Shown: one piece after another, positions 45,963 to 57,100 of the stretch | How the letters are laid out: each line of letters opens with the position of its first letter | Numbering within the stretch: the first letter of the stretch is position 1 | Assembly (NCBI GenBank): GCA_017305055.1 | Contig: JAFKMZ010000017.1 | Coordinates: 1 to 61,531 of the forward strand | Length of the DNA stretch: 61,531 nucleotides | Reading direction: 5' to 3' | Source: Lysobacterales bacterium | Lineage (GTDB): Bacteria; Pseudomonadota; Gammaproteobacteria; Xanthomonadales; Rhodanobacteraceae | Notes under the pieces: model-generated | What the model was told of the DNA's origin: nothing | The model's input: only the letters and a program-made list of their open reading frames with translations | The model's database searches: none | Made by a program: the position numbers and the translations under genes

Positions 45963-48912
45963 TCAGAAACTGACCGTGACGCGACCCCAGTAATAGCGGC
46001 CGATGTAGTCGAAGTTCGTCGGGTTGAGGTCATAGTACCCAACCGAATTGTACGGTGGCAGTTTGTCGAACAGATTGTCGACACCAACATCGAGACGCGT
46101 ATGCAGTGACTTGAAGTCATAGCCGAGCTGAATGTCGTGGTAGAGCGTCGAGGGATAGTCGAAGAAGACGCCATCCAGGTGCGAACCGGCCGGATGCACA
46201 TCCTGGTCCGGAGCAGGCGAACCCACCCGGAACTTGTTGATGAAGCGCATCTTCCAGGAAGCGCTCCAGTTGTCCATTTGCCAATTCACCCTGCCCTGCG
46301 CGCGAATGCGGGGGAACAGGCAGCCGACGCCTGGACATACCGACCCTTGAGGTGAGCCGCCAGGCAGATCATGGCCGGCATCGTGGTAAACCGTATTTCC
46401 TGGGGTACCCGGCGCGGTGTTCTGGTCATAACGCTTCAAATAGGTTGCGTTGACCAGGAAGGAGAACGAGCCAATCGCCGTGTCCGGCAGCCTGTATACC
46501 GCTGACCAATCCACGCCACCGACGTTGATGCTGCCCAGGTTGCCTGTCGGCTCGATGGTCTGCACGGCGATTTGTCCCTGTTGCGGACCACTGGGAATAC
46601 GCTTGATCAGTGCGCAGTAATCCATCTGCCCGGCCGTGCACAAATTCAACACGCTTTGCAATCCCACCCGGGAGATGATGTTGTTCAGATACAGATGCCA
46701 CGCGTCGACCGTCACCGACAGCCCGCTCAACCACGACGGGCTGTAGACCGCGCCGACGTCGAACGTCTTGCCCGCCTCGGGCTTGATCGGAAACCCGGCA
46801 TATTTGGAACCCGACGAGGTAACCGACAACTGGTTGTTGCTCGTTGTCTGCGTGTCGATGAAGCTGCCGTCGGTGGGAACGTTGACGCAGCCATGATTGA
46901 CCGGGTTGCCCGTATAGCCATCGCATGGGTCGCTCGCGGCGTATGGCGAATCGAAACCCGCCGCACCAAACACTTCATTGATGTCCGGTGCCCGGATGAC
47001 CTCGGCTACCGTTCCGCGCAGCAGCAGATCGTCGATCGGCTTCCACTCCACCGCAAACTTCTTGGTGTTGGCACTGCCAAACGTGCTGTAACGGGAATAG
47101 CGGTCACCGATGGTCACGTTCAATGAGCGAACGCCGGGAAGGTCGGTGAGCACCGGCACAAACAGTTCACCGTAGAGTTCCTTGACGTTGAAGCCACCCT
47201 GCAACCCCGATGCGCAGCTCGTGCCAAGAATGCAGGTGCCCGTGTTCGGGTCAAGCACCAGCATCGGGTCAATCCGCGATACCGTACGCTCTTTCCGGTA
47301 AGTGGCCCCCAAGGCCAACTGGGCCGTCCCGGCCGGCAGGTTGAACAAGCCGCCATTCACATTGGCACGCCATATCTTCTGCTGGCTGTACGAGTTGTTG
47401 ATTGCAGGCACTTCCGCCGCAAGCAACGCCGCCACCGAGCCTGGAGCGTCCAGAACGAAAGGATTGAAGTTCCCATCGCAGCCCGGGATCGGCGCACCAG
47501 GCGTACCGCACGTAACCACACCGGTCGCCGGATCCAGGAACGACGGGCCGAGATACAGCTTGGCCGTGTTCGGCAGCCCGGTATTCGTTCTCACCTGACT
47601 GCTGTGGCCATAATCCATGCCGACATCCCAGTTCCAGTCCTGGTCGAATATCATCAGGTCACCCTTGAAGCCCGTACTGAACTGTCCAACGGAGACTGCA
47701 TAGTTGGTTCCGCGCGGCCCCCCTGACGCCAGGCGCGCCCCGTATTTGAAACCTTTCGAACTGTAATTGACGCCAAACGGGTTCCAGTAGTTGTCGGGGG
47801 ATATATCGACACCATGGGCGCTGGTAAAGACACCCGGCGCCAACTGGTGGGCAGCCTTGGTCTTGCTCACATAGGCATCCAGATAGGCAGAGACATGATC
47901 CGTCAGTGCATACGACCCAAGTACGAAGAGATTGGTGCGTTCCTGCGGCTGGGAGATAATGTTGGTCGGCGCGAAATTGTACTTGTCGGTATTTGGGCCG
48001 CTGGTCTGATAGCAATGGTAGTCAGCAACTGGATCCATGCCATCCGTACCTGGGTTGCGTGCCAGAAAGTTCGACTTGCAACCAGGAAATGATGACTTGA
48101 AGGCAGGCGGGATTTGCAAATAGCCGTATGGAGACGATGTGGAACCACCGATGAATTGCTGAATGGGTCGCGTCGGGGTACCGCTGACTGTAATCGTGTT
48201 CTTGGTGAAGTCACGGTCAGCGCCCAGGATGGCCTCCTGCCTGTGGTATTCAACACCCCCGACGATGCTGCCCCTGTCAGAGGTCTGACCGAACGTGAAC
48301 GTATAACCCTTCCGCGCACCATCGTTGTGTCCTGACTTGCCGTAGTCCACGGAGAATTGCGCACCCTGATAATTCTTGCGCGTGATGAAGTTGACCACAC
48401 CACCAATCGCATCGGAGCCGTAGATGGCCGTCGCTCCCGTCGTCAGCACCTCGATACGCTCGATCATGCTGGAGGGAATGCTGTTCACGTCATCACTGAC
48501 CACGCGATGGCCGTCGACCAGGATGAGCGAGCGCTTCGACCCAAGGCCGCGCAAACTGATGGTCGTGCTGCCGGGACCACCGCCATTGTTGACCTGGGTA
48601 TTCTGGTGGCCACCCGTCATGGAAGGCAGATCCTGGACCAGATCGCCCACGGTCATTTTGCCACTGGCGACGATGGCAGCCCGATCGACGGTAACTACCG
48701 GGTTGGCTGTTTCCAGATCGACGCGCCGAATCAGCGACCCCGTCACCACGACGCTCTTCAATTCCTTCGCGTTCTGCGCATTGGGGGGGGGCGCCCTGCG
48801 CGCTGGTCACATCCTGTGCCAGCGCCGTACCCGATGCGGCCATGGCCAGCACTGTGCCCAATGCCAGTGCCGCATGCACAGCCGATGAAAGGTTCTTTAT
48901 CTTGGGATTCAT
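45963..48912 (-). CDS. TonB-dependent receptor, frameshifted near the N-terminus
   Basis: An outer-membrane active transporter of about 982 residues once a one-base shift is corrected. The start at 48912 encodes a typical signal peptide (ALALGTVLAMAASGTALAQ). After QGAPP the frame is lost in a run of nine C (on the coding strand; G at 48783-48791). The other frame then continues NAQNAKELKSVVVTGS and the plug domain (SLRGLGSKRSLILVDGHR, GSDAIGGVVNFI). The 22-strand barrel ends FDYIGRYYWGRVTVSF. Eight C would restore the frame. It may be phase variable, mutated or a sequencing error. Neighbouring peptidases suggest oligopeptide import. Confidence 0.88.
48783..48791. repeat. nine-base poly-G/C tract inside the TonB receptor gene
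   Basis: A run of nine G on the plus strand (nine C in the gene) falls between the signal peptide and the plug domain. Tract lengths of 8 or 11 put the two halves in frame; the 9 seen here does not. Simple tracts at this spot are the classic substrate of slipped-strand mispairing, and are also a common site of assembly error. Confidence 0.85.
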
Positions 48913-49222
48913 TCGAGTTTCCTGGATTTGAGGCAAAAGCTTCCGAACAGGCCGCCACCAATGTCAGTGGTATGGCCCGGGCTGGATGTGCATTACTCAG
49001 GTGACCCCGTGTGCCGCAGGTCAGGGGATTACGCCGCACGCAACCGTCGGCGTATTCAACCCTCGGCCGCAGCAGCGGACTTTGGCCCTGCCCGCGCCAA
49101 TGCAGGTCTTATGCGGTTCCCGCAGGCAGAGCCGTCCCGCGGTGTATCGGCGCCGAGGGACGATGCCGCGAATTCCAATGCGAACACCGCGCGATGACAG
49201 GGACGTCCTGTGACCCCACGCA
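48913..49222. other. intergenic, no gene seen
   Basis: This 310-base gap lies upstream of the TonB receptor gene and after the S51-like gene stop. Short plus-strand frames have no recognisable product. It must contain the receptor promoter; boxes could not be assigned. Confidence 0.4.
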
Positions 49223-50743
49223 TCACGAAGCGCCGAGAAGCTGGTCAAGAATGCGTTCAGACATCTGGCGCGCGTCGGCGTCCGCGTCGTTGGTCAGGAT
49301 GACGACTGTCACGTGACGGGAGGGAACGCGAACGAAGGCTGCCCGCTTGCCGTCTGGCGTCGCATAGGACGCCAGGCGCTGGAGGCCCCGGTACGTGTCC
49401 GCCGTCCATCCTTTTGCGTAGTCGACGTTGGGCCACGTCGTCGGCACCTCGAGGCCGAGTGAGAGGCGGTAGAGCTCGTCAACGTTGGATTGGATTTCGT
49501 CGTTGCTGGCGACGGTCCGATGCATGCCCACCGCTTTGGAGAGTTGCGTGACGCAACCCTGAAGTCGCGATGGCGCAGCGGCCGCCGCCCTGCCCTCGTT
49601 CGCGCTGGTCCCGGGGGGCAGCTGCGCGCAAAGCGCCTTGAACACTGCCGTGATGTGCCCGAGCTGGAACTGCGGCACCGTCGTTCTCGGCATGTACCGG
49701 GGCTGCGCAGGGATACCGAACGCACGGTCGACGAGCACGTTGCCGTCCCGCGCCACGAGCACCGTGGCGCCACCCGCGGCAGGTGCACTGTATTTCCCGA
49801 GCAGTGCCGTGATGTCCGGCGGCTTCACCGGCGAATGGTCAGCCGCACGGCCGATGACCCGCCGTGCATACAGATCGTACCGGTCGCCGGGATACAGCGT
49901 CAGGAACGGAGCTCCCGGGTCCGTCGGGTCATTGCCGTTGTAGACAAACGCCTTGTTGCGCCCGACGATGTGCGCAGTGTCACCCCGGATGACCCACGCC
50001 GTTCCCTCGTCCTCCGAGATACCCAGCAAGTGCGGATACTTCGGAATGATGGCGTTGGCCAGGTCGGGCAGGCGCGACCGGGCAACAACGTGCTGATCGA
50101 TACCCACGTTCCGGAGATAGCCGAAGCCCGTATCGGACCCGGGATAGTCCATGATGGAGTTGTCTTCGGATGGCGCGCCGCGAACCAGCAGGTCGCCCTG
50201 GATGGAAGCGCCAGCCGAAGTGCCGCCGATGACGCCTCCACGCTTGAGCACCTCCCTGAACGCGCGTTCGGTCTGCGTCCCGCCGTAGTCCTGGACGAGG
50301 AGATATTGGCGGCCGCCGTCAAACCAGATCCCACCGGCCTTCTTGATGATCGCGACAAACGCGTCACTGTCCGCGATTTTGCGGTCCTTGGTGAAGAGCA
50401 CGGAGACATTCCGCGCACCGTTCTCGCGCAAGCGCTGGCCTGCGCTCTCCGGCGCCTTGCCGTCGGCGCTGGGGACACCGGCGTTGGGCACGTCGAGGAT
50501 GAGCGCATCCGGCCCGCCAGCGGCATCGATAAAGGCCTTCCATACCCTGGGCCCAATGGCGCCGCCACCCACCACGACGAGTGTCCCCCTGGCTGGTCCG
50601 ACTTTGACCGGACCGCTGGCCAGTGGCCTGGCCTTGAACGCGGCAGGAGCTGGCGGGGTTGCCGGCTGTGCCACAACGGCAGCGGGAATGGCTACCGCAA
50701 GGACAATGGGCAGGACGATGGTGACGATCGTGTTCTTGTGCAT
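49223..50743 (-). CDS. cyanophycinase-like S51 hydrolase fused to a degenerate serine-hydrolase domain
   Basis: A 506-residue exported protein with a signal peptide (residues 1-26). Residues 52-310 resemble cyanophycinase/peptidase S51, with the nucleophile Ser176 in GGTSAGASIQGD and the DYPGSDTGFGYL segment. These enzymes cleave beta-aspartyl or cyanophycin-type bonds. Residues from about 325 (ATVLVARDGNVLVDRAFGIP) to the end resemble a class C beta-lactamase/serine hydrolase. Where that family has SxxK, this protein reads HITA (363-366), and the domain is shortened, so it is probably inactive and may bind ligand. The ATG at 50743 was chosen for the signal peptide; TTG at 50830 is less likely. 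Confidence 0.82.
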   Translation of the reverse strand: MHKNTIVTIVLPIVLAVAIPAAVVAQPATPPAPAAFKARPLASGPVKVGPARGTLVVVGGGAIGPRVWKAFIDAAGGPDALILDVPNAGVPSADGKAPESAGQRLRENGARNVSVLFTKDRKIADSDAFVAIIKKAGGIWFDGGRQYLLVQDYGGTQTERAFREVLKRGGVIGGTSAGASIQGDLLVRGAPSEDNSIMDYPGSDTGFGYLRNVGIDQHVVARSRLPDLANAIIPKYPHLLGISEDEGTAWVIRGDTAHIVGRNKAFVYNGNDPTDPGAPFLTLYPGDRYDLYARRVIGRAADHSPVKPPDITALLGKYSAPAAGGATVLVARDGNVLVDRAFGIPAQPRYMPRTTVPQFQLGHITAVFKALCAQLPPGTSANEGRAAAAAPSRLQGCVTQLSKAVGMHRTVASNDEIQSNVDELYRLSLGLEVPTTWPNVDYAKGWTADTYRGLQRLASYATPDGKRAAFVRVPSRHVTVVILTNDADADARQMSERILDQLLGAS

Positions 50744-50826
50744 TGCAAGCCCCCAGGTCTGATGCGATATGGATCCATCCGAGGTCGCAGCGGGCATAGT
50801 CCTTTGCCCACGCCGCCAGCCAGAAC

Positions 50827-51519
50827 TCAACTGATGTCACTCCCCTCGATCGCGGTGAGTGTGCGATCGGCAAGCAGATCAAGTGCATCGACGACTCGGC
50901 ACCGGTCCAAGTTCAACGCGCCAAGGACACTGAGGTCCGTGCAGCCGATGAGCAGCGTGCGTGCGCCGCGCGCCATGAGGGACCCTGCCACCTCAAGGAC
51001 ACTTGTACGGGCGTCTTCTCCCCGCTTGATTGCGTAAATGGCGCGCATCAGCGCTTCCTGTGCGCCTTCGTCCGGAACGACCAGCGCAGTGTTCCGTGCC
51101 GCGAACGCCTGCTGGAACAGCTTCATCTCGATCGTGGTCGTGGTTGCCAGGAGGCCAACCGATCCGTCGGCACGCCCCTCCGTGGCCAGCGCATCCGCGA
51201 TGACGTCAGGCATGCGGATGAGCGGCAGACCGGCCTCCTCTTCAAAGCGCTCCACGTAGCCATGGGCGGTGACGCATGCGATGACGCAAAAATCCGCGCC
51301 GGCATGCCTGAGGCGGCGCCCCATCCCCGCAATCGCGGCGGCCGGGCTGGGACCTTGCCCGCGCCAGGCCAGATTCCGGTCAGGGACGGTAGGGTCAATG
51401 TCGACCAGCAGGGGTGGGCGCTCCTGCTCGTCGCGCCCACGCGTGCGTGCATGGAACTTCCCGAGAAAGGCCAGCGTAGCCTCCGGGCCCATACCTCCCA
51501 GCACGCCGGCACGGCGCAT
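50827..51519 (-). CDS. Asp/Glu racemase-family protein
   Basis: A 230-residue cofactor-independent racemase fold protein starting with the typical GVLGGMGPEAT. The two catalytic cysteines are C82 in CVTAHG (usually CNTAH) and C193 in GCTDLS (usually GCTE). The variation suggests an amino acid or hydantoin substrate different from plain aspartate. It starts 18 bases downstream of the D-cysteine desulfhydrase-like gene and ends 84 bases before the S51-like gene starts. It fits a pathway that interconverts D- and L-amino acids released from peptides. Confidence 0.85.
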   Translation of the reverse strand: MRRAGVLGGMGPEATLAFLGKFHARTRGRDEQERPPLLVDIDPTVPDRNLAWRGQGPSPAAAIAGMGRRLRHAGADFCVIACVTAHGYVERFEEEAGLPLIRMPDVIADALATEGRADGSVGLLATTTTIEMKLFQQAFAARNTALVVPDEGAQEALMRAIYAIKRGEDARTSVLEVAGSLMARGARTLLIGCTDLSVLGALNLDRCRVVDALDLLADRTLTAIEGSDIS

Positions 51520-51536
51520 CGTCGTATGCCCCTGGC

Positions 51537-52559
51537 TCAAACCGATGCGCTCGGTCTGTTCGGTGGGAAATCCTTGCCGTACGCAAACAAGGCCGGCCAA
51601 CCGCCGGTGTGCCAGAACAGCACCTTGTCGTCTGCGGAGAAGTCCCCGCGCCGGATCATGCCGATCAGTCCGGCGGCGGTCTTGCCGGTGTAGGTCGGAT
51701 CGAGCAGGATCCCTTCCTCACTGGCAAAAAGATTGACTGCCTCGAGCGTCGACGCATCGGGAATCGAGTAGCCCGGCCCGACCCACTCGTCACCAACGCT
51801 CACCCATGCATCCGGAATCGCCGCGTCGCTTTCCAGGAAGGCCAGCGTCTCGCGCGCAAGCCCGGCGATATGCGCCGCCTGCACCGACTCAGGGTGACGC
51901 GTGCTGATGCCCAGGATCCTTCCGGGCCAGTTGAACAGCGCTTTGCCGGCAAGCAATCCACCGTGTGTGCCACCGCTGCCGCTCGCGACGACGATGTCGT
52001 CGAAGGCAAGCTGCCGCTGCTGGCACTGGCCAAGCAGTTCAAGCACCGCAGCAGCGTAGCCTGTCGCTCCAAGGGGATTGGACGCGCCACCGGGAATGAA
52101 CCACGGTTCGGCACCGGTTTCCTGCTTGACCGCCGCACGTGCCTTGGCGATCGACTGCTTGATGTCCGCACCGAAAGGCGAGACAAAGAGGCGCTCCGCC
52201 CCAAGCAGGTGAAAGAGGAAATTGTTGCCGCTGGCCTCGCGCGAGTAGCTGCCCTGGACCCGTTCCTCGACCACCAGGTAGCACTTCAGTCCTTCGCGCC
52301 TCGCGGCAGCCAGCGTAAGCCGGCAATGATTGGACTGCACGGCACCTACGGTCATGACTGCCTTTGCGCCCGCGGCCAGCGCCTCAGCCATCACATATTC
52401 GAGCTTGCGGGTCTTGTTGCCGCCGCCGGCAAGACCCAGCTGGTCGTCGCGCTTGATCCATATCTCCGGACCGCCCAGCGCCTTGCTCAGGCGCGGCATG
52501 GGTTCAAGCGGGGTAGCGAACTCGGTATAAATCCGACGCGGCAGATCCAACAACTTCAT
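51537..52559 (-). CDS. D-cysteine desulfhydrase/ACC deaminase-like PLP enzyme
   Basis: A 340-residue fold-type II PLP enzyme. The PLP-binding Lys is 49 in GGGNKTRKLE, followed by the AVQSNHCRLT motif (about residue 78) and a glycine-rich phosphate loop (ASGSGGTHGG). It most resembles D-cysteine desulfhydrase (D-cysteine to pyruvate, sulfide and ammonia), but 1-aminocyclopropane-1-carboxylate deaminase and L-cysteate lyase are in the same family. The ATG follows TTTGGAGAAGACT. It lies between a permease and a racemase gene, suggesting degradation of an imported D-amino acid. Confidence 0.87.
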   Translation of the reverse strand: MKLLDLPRRIYTEFATPLEPMPRLSKALGGPEIWIKRDDQLGLAGGGNKTRKLEYVMAEALAAGAKAVMTVGAVQSNHCRLTLAAARREGLKCYLVVEERVQGSYSREASGNNFLFHLLGAERLFVSPFGADIKQSIAKARAAVKQETGAEPWFIPGGASNPLGATGYAAAVLELLGQCQQRQLAFDDIVVASGSGGTHGGLLAGKALFNWPGRILGISTRHPESVQAAHIAGLARETLAFLESDAAIPDAWVSVGDEWVGPGYSIPDASTLEAVNLFASEEGILLDPTYTGKTAAGLIGMIRRGDFSADDKVLFWHTGGWPALFAYGKDFPPNRPSASV

Positions 52560-52585
52560 AGTCTTCTCCAAAGAAAGTTTCCGGA

Positions 52586-54106
52586 TTACTGGGATGGTGG
52601 AACCCGGAAACGGGCAAAAAAATCGTCGCCACGCAAGCTTGCGCGCCTGTTTGCCGCAATGGCCAACAGGACGGAAACAAGCGCCGCCACTGCGAGCTGG
52701 AACCAGGGTTGGAAGTACCAGTCCGTGCCGCGCTGGTGGATGACGGACACGATGAGGATTACGCCGATGATTACGGCGCACACGGCCATGACCTTCACGA
52801 AGACGCCACGCGTGCAATCCGGTGCGAACGTGCGCGCCCGGCGCCAGCTCGGCCACCAGGCCAGCAGCACGGTCGCCAGTCCCAGAGTCGAGAACACGAT
52901 CGCGATACTGACTGCGCGCAGGGTCACGCCGATCTGCCAGCCGCCGAATACGGCATCGATCAGGAACAGGCAGCTGAGGCTGGCGGCCAGCACGATGGCC
53001 GACGCCGGCGCATGCGCGGCATTGGTGGTGGCGAAGCGGCGCGGGATGAATCCGTCCTCTGCCCAGGCAAACAGGAAGCGGCTGGCGTCGAGCAGTTGTG
53101 GCGCAATGGTCTTGACCACGATGACCGCCACCAGGATGTTGAGGAACACGGCGATGGCGCGCGGCGCAAGCAGCCCGATCAACGCGGGCGTCGTGAGCAT
53201 GTACCCGTAACCGGACTCGAGTATCGGCAGTGCGCTCCACCACGGCACCGCGTGGAACAGCGCATACGAGACCAGGGTGTAGAGCACCAGGGCAATGGCC
53301 CAGCCGGCGACGATGCCGCGCGGCATGTTCCGACGCGCGTCGGCAACTTCCCCGCCGAGCGAGGTGGATGCCTCCAGCCCGCCATAGGCAAACATGAACA
53401 GGCCGACCACCGAAACAAACGCTGCAAACGAGGGGCTGGATGGTCGTGGCGTGGGGTGAAAGCCAACCACGTCGCCCAGTCGGGCCAGCGCGCTCGCGGG
53501 CGCGGTGGCGAAGCCAGTCACGATGACAATCCCCGCCGCGATGGTCACCAAGGCGCCGGCCGCGTAGATCAGGTAGCCATAGTTCTTGACGCCGCTCAGG
53601 TGCAGCGCGGTGATCAACCAGATCGCGGTGAGGCCCGTAATCAGATGCCCGCTGCGCGTCGTGAACCATTGCGTCGTGAAACCGCTTGCTTGCGCGGCAT
53701 CACCGATGAAAGTACCGGTGGCATATGCCAGGAAGCCGGTGGCCCCGCAGATTCCGACGAACCAGAGGAAGGCGACCGCAAATCCAATGTACGGACCGAG
53801 CCCACGTGTCAGCCACACGTAGGTGGAGCCCGCGCGTGGCATCACTGCCGAGTAGCGGGCGAAAAGCACGACCTCGGGAATGAGCACGAGGCCGGCCACC
53901 AGCATCGCCAGCGGCACCAGTCCCTCGGCGCCCGGATAACTTTCCAGGCTGCGCGGCATGACGAAGTTGATGCCGCTGCCATATTCCTGGGCAACTGCCG
54001 ACAGCGCCACGACGGCAACGCCCAAGGTCCGCACCAACCCCCTGCTCGCGGCAGCAGGGCGCTCCTTTTCCACGCGTCGTGTCTCGCTGGTTGTCTCCAC
54101 AGTCAC
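52586..54106 (-). CDS. APC-family amino acid permease
   Basis: A 506-residue inner-membrane transporter with 12-14 hydrophobic segments. The N-terminal helix-1 region (ALSAVAQEYGSGINFVMP) and the YSAVMPRAGSTYVWLTRGLGP segment are typical of APC amino acid/polyamine carriers. The GTG start at 54106 overlaps the upstream BNR gene stop (GTGA), so the two are translationally coupled. Gene order (permease, PLP enzyme, racemase) suggests uptake of the amino acid those enzymes process. Confidence 0.9.
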   Translation of the reverse strand: MTVETTSETRRVEKERPAAASRGLVRTLGVAVVALSAVAQEYGSGINFVMPRSLESYPGAEGLVPLAMLVAGLVLIPEVVLFARYSAVMPRAGSTYVWLTRGLGPYIGFAVAFLWFVGICGATGFLAYATGTFIGDAAQASGFTTQWFTTRSGHLITGLTAIWLITALHLSGVKNYGYLIYAAGALVTIAAGIVIVTGFATAPASALARLGDVVGFHPTPRPSSPSFAAFVSVVGLFMFAYGGLEASTSLGGEVADARRNMPRGIVAGWAIALVLYTLVSYALFHAVPWWSALPILESGYGYMLTTPALIGLLAPRAIAVFLNILVAVIVVKTIAPQLLDASRFLFAWAEDGFIPRRFATTNAAHAPASAIVLAASLSCLFLIDAVFGGWQIGVTLRAVSIAIVFSTLGLATVLLAWWPSWRRARTFAPDCTRGVFVKVMAVCAVIIGVILIVSVIHQRGTDWYFQPWFQLAVAALVSVLLAIAANRRASLRGDDFFARFRVPPSQ

Positions 54107-57100
54107 CCGCCCCTTGAAGCTGCTGGATGTTCGCCACGCGCAAGCAGCGCATTGGCTCGCGCAATATCCGCCCTCAGTCGTGCCACCCCGTCCCGCTCGT
54201 TGCCAATATATTCATTGGCCACTTGCTTCATCTCGGCGGTCGGCTGCACAAACGCAAAATCCACGCGGTTGTAGATCGCACTCAGCCAACTGCGCAACCG
54301 GGGGGGATACACGTCAAATCCCCTGCTGGACTGGATCCTGAAATTGATCACGGCATCGATGTCGCGATCGAGGTCCGCCAGCACGGATCGTTGCTCGTTC
54401 GCCGATGCCTGTCGGCCACGCACCGCCTGTTCAAGGCCACTGCGCAGAGCAGTCGCCTGATTCAGCGTGATGTCCAGCTCGTTTATGGCTGCCTGGATCC
54501 GCATCAGCAGGTCAAAGCGCTGCTCCAGCGCCGACTGCGTCGTGTCGAGCCTCGGATCGAGCTTGACCACAAACGGCTGGCGCCAACTCTGCCCGTTGTA
54601 GGTCAGCTCGGCATAGTACGTTCCGGGCACCACTTCCGGGCCGATCGGTACAGTGACAGAACGGCCCGCGTGATAGGCCCCCTTCACCTTTGTTGCGGTT
54701 GGATAGCGCAAATTCCACAGGATGTGATTCATCCCCGGATGCAGCCTGGTCGCAGCTGCGTGCGCCACCTGCGTATCGCTGTCGGACTCGCGCGGCAGGA
54801 TGCTGTTGATCAGCTTGCCACTTGCATCCGTAAAGCTCAGCTTGACCGGCGTGTGACCGTCGTAATCGGCCGGCAAGTGGAAAAATACCGTCAAGCCCGG
54901 GGGCAGGTTTTCACCCTCATTATGTTCTGCGCCACCGGATCCACCGACGCTGCGTTTCACCAACCATGTCTGTTGCGGCTTGAACAGATACGGGGCATTT
55001 TTCGACACCTGGGCCGTGCCGAGTTGTTCCAGGTACTGAAGCTGGTCCAACACCCAGAACGCGCGCCCATACGTTGCAAGCACCACCGCGTGCTGTTCGG
55101 GCTGAATCTCTATGTCCGTTATCTGTACTGTCGGCAGGTTGAGTGTGAGTGGCTCCCAGTGCGCACCACCATCCAGACTCATGTATGCCGTCTTGCTGGT
55201 CCCGACGAACAGCAGGTTGGGCGCATTTGGGTCCTCGCGTACGCTGGTGACGTACTGGTCGGGCGGCAACCCGGCAGTGATTTCCGTCCAGTGCTTGCCG
55301 TGGTCGGTGGTCTTGTACACATAGGGATGGAAATCACCCCACTGGTAGCGGCTCGCCGACACATAGGCTGTGCCCGCTTCGGTGTGCGAGGGTTCGATGC
55401 ACGTCACCGTGGACCAGGTCGGCAGCCTGGACGGCCGCACCTGGCTCCAGTGGGCACCGCCATCGGTGGTCACATGGACCAGGCCATCGTCAGAACCGGC
55501 CCAGATAGTATCGTCGGTCAGCGGCGAGACGGCGATCGAGGAGAGTGTGTCAAACATCTCCTGACCGACCATGTCTGCGCTGATCGGCCCACCCGAACGC
55601 TGCTGCTTGCTTTTGTCATTGCGCGTCAAGTCGGGACTGATCTGCTTCCACGGCACGACGCCTGCGTCCGACGTCTCGAACACCACGTTCGCACCGACCA
55701 GCAACCTGTTCGGGTTGTGTGGCGCGAATACAGCTGGCCGATACCAATAGCCCCAGCGGTACTTGATCTCGGTGCCGGCCAAACCAAACTTGAATTCGGG
55801 CCACGGACTCACCTGGGTGACCAGTCCAGTGCGTCGGTTGCCCTGGAACTCATCGCTGTAGTAATTGGCAGCGAACGTAATCCACGGTTCATTGGGCTTG
55901 GGTACCACCCAGCTGGCCTCGCCGCCCGCGACACGGGGCCACGTCGGTGGAAGGCCGCCGGCTGCGACGGCGCTCGGCCCGACGTACGAACCATCGTCCT
56001 GCTGGGATGCATAAATGTTGAACGGGAACTCAGCGTCGAGATTCGCGTGATAGAACTGCCCGGTTGGCTGGTTGAGTTCGGAGCTCCAGGTCCGGCCGCC
56101 ATCGCGCGTCACGGTCGCGCCGCCATCGTTCCCCTCGATGAATATCTGCGGGTTGTCCGGGTTGAACCAAAATGCGTGGTTGTCCCCATGGGGCGGCTGC
56201 ATTCTGCTCAGCGTCTTGCCGCCGTCATGGGAAACTTGGATGCTGGTGTTGGGAATGAAGATGGTATTGGGATCTTTGGGATCGACGTACACCCTCATGT
56301 AATACATTGCACGTTGCGTGATGGCCGGGCTGTTGTTCACCAGTTTCCAGCTTTGCCCTGCGTCATCGGAACGAAACAGGCCTCCTATCTCGCCCTGATA
56401 TTTGGCCTGCATCAATGTGTACACAACATTCGGATCGCTCGGCGCAACAGCCACCGTCACCTTTCCCCAGAGGCTCTCAGGCAACCCCGTGTTGTGCGAA
56501 ATATTGGTCCACGTGGTGCCACCGTCGGTGCTTTTATAGAGCCTGCTTCCGGGTCCTCCACTCGAGAGCATCCAGGGGCGGCGGTAGACCTCCCACGTCG
56601 ACGCGTACAGTACTTGCGGATTGGATGAATCCATCGCCAGGGTAATGGCGCCGGTCTTGTCATCCACGAACAGGACCTTCTTCCACGTCGCGCCACCATC
56701 CTCACTTTTGTACACGCCACGCTCGGGATTGGACGCCCACATATTGCCCATTGCGGCAACATAGACAACGTTTGCATCCTTGGGGTCCACGATGATCCAG
56801 CTGATGATCCTGGTATTCTCCAGGCCAATATGAGTCCAGGATTTTCCGCCATCAGTGGACTTGTACATGCCATCGCCGGTCAGGATGGTGTTGCGCCCGG
56901 CCGGATCACCCGTGCCCACATAGATGATCTCTGGATTGGAAGGGGCAACTGCGATGGCGCCGATGTTGCCCGTGCCAAAGTCCTTGTCGGAGATATTTCT
57001 CCAGTTGTTCCCGTAATCGTCGCTCTGCCACACCCCTCCGCCCGCGGTGGCCATGTAATACAGATTCTCTTGACCGGCAACGCCGGCCACCGAGGTCACG

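Noticed and set aside
45963-48761. TonB receptor starting at the first in-frame ATG (MKSVVV)
   Set aside because: In this frame the ATG-like start would leave an outer-membrane protein without a signal peptide. A perfect signal peptide is just upstream in another frame, so a frameshift explains it better.
49490-56628. Long plus-strand frames opposite the S51, desulfhydrase, permease and BNR genes
   Set aside because: They mirror the codon pattern of real minus-strand genes, have no motifs and overlap them fully.
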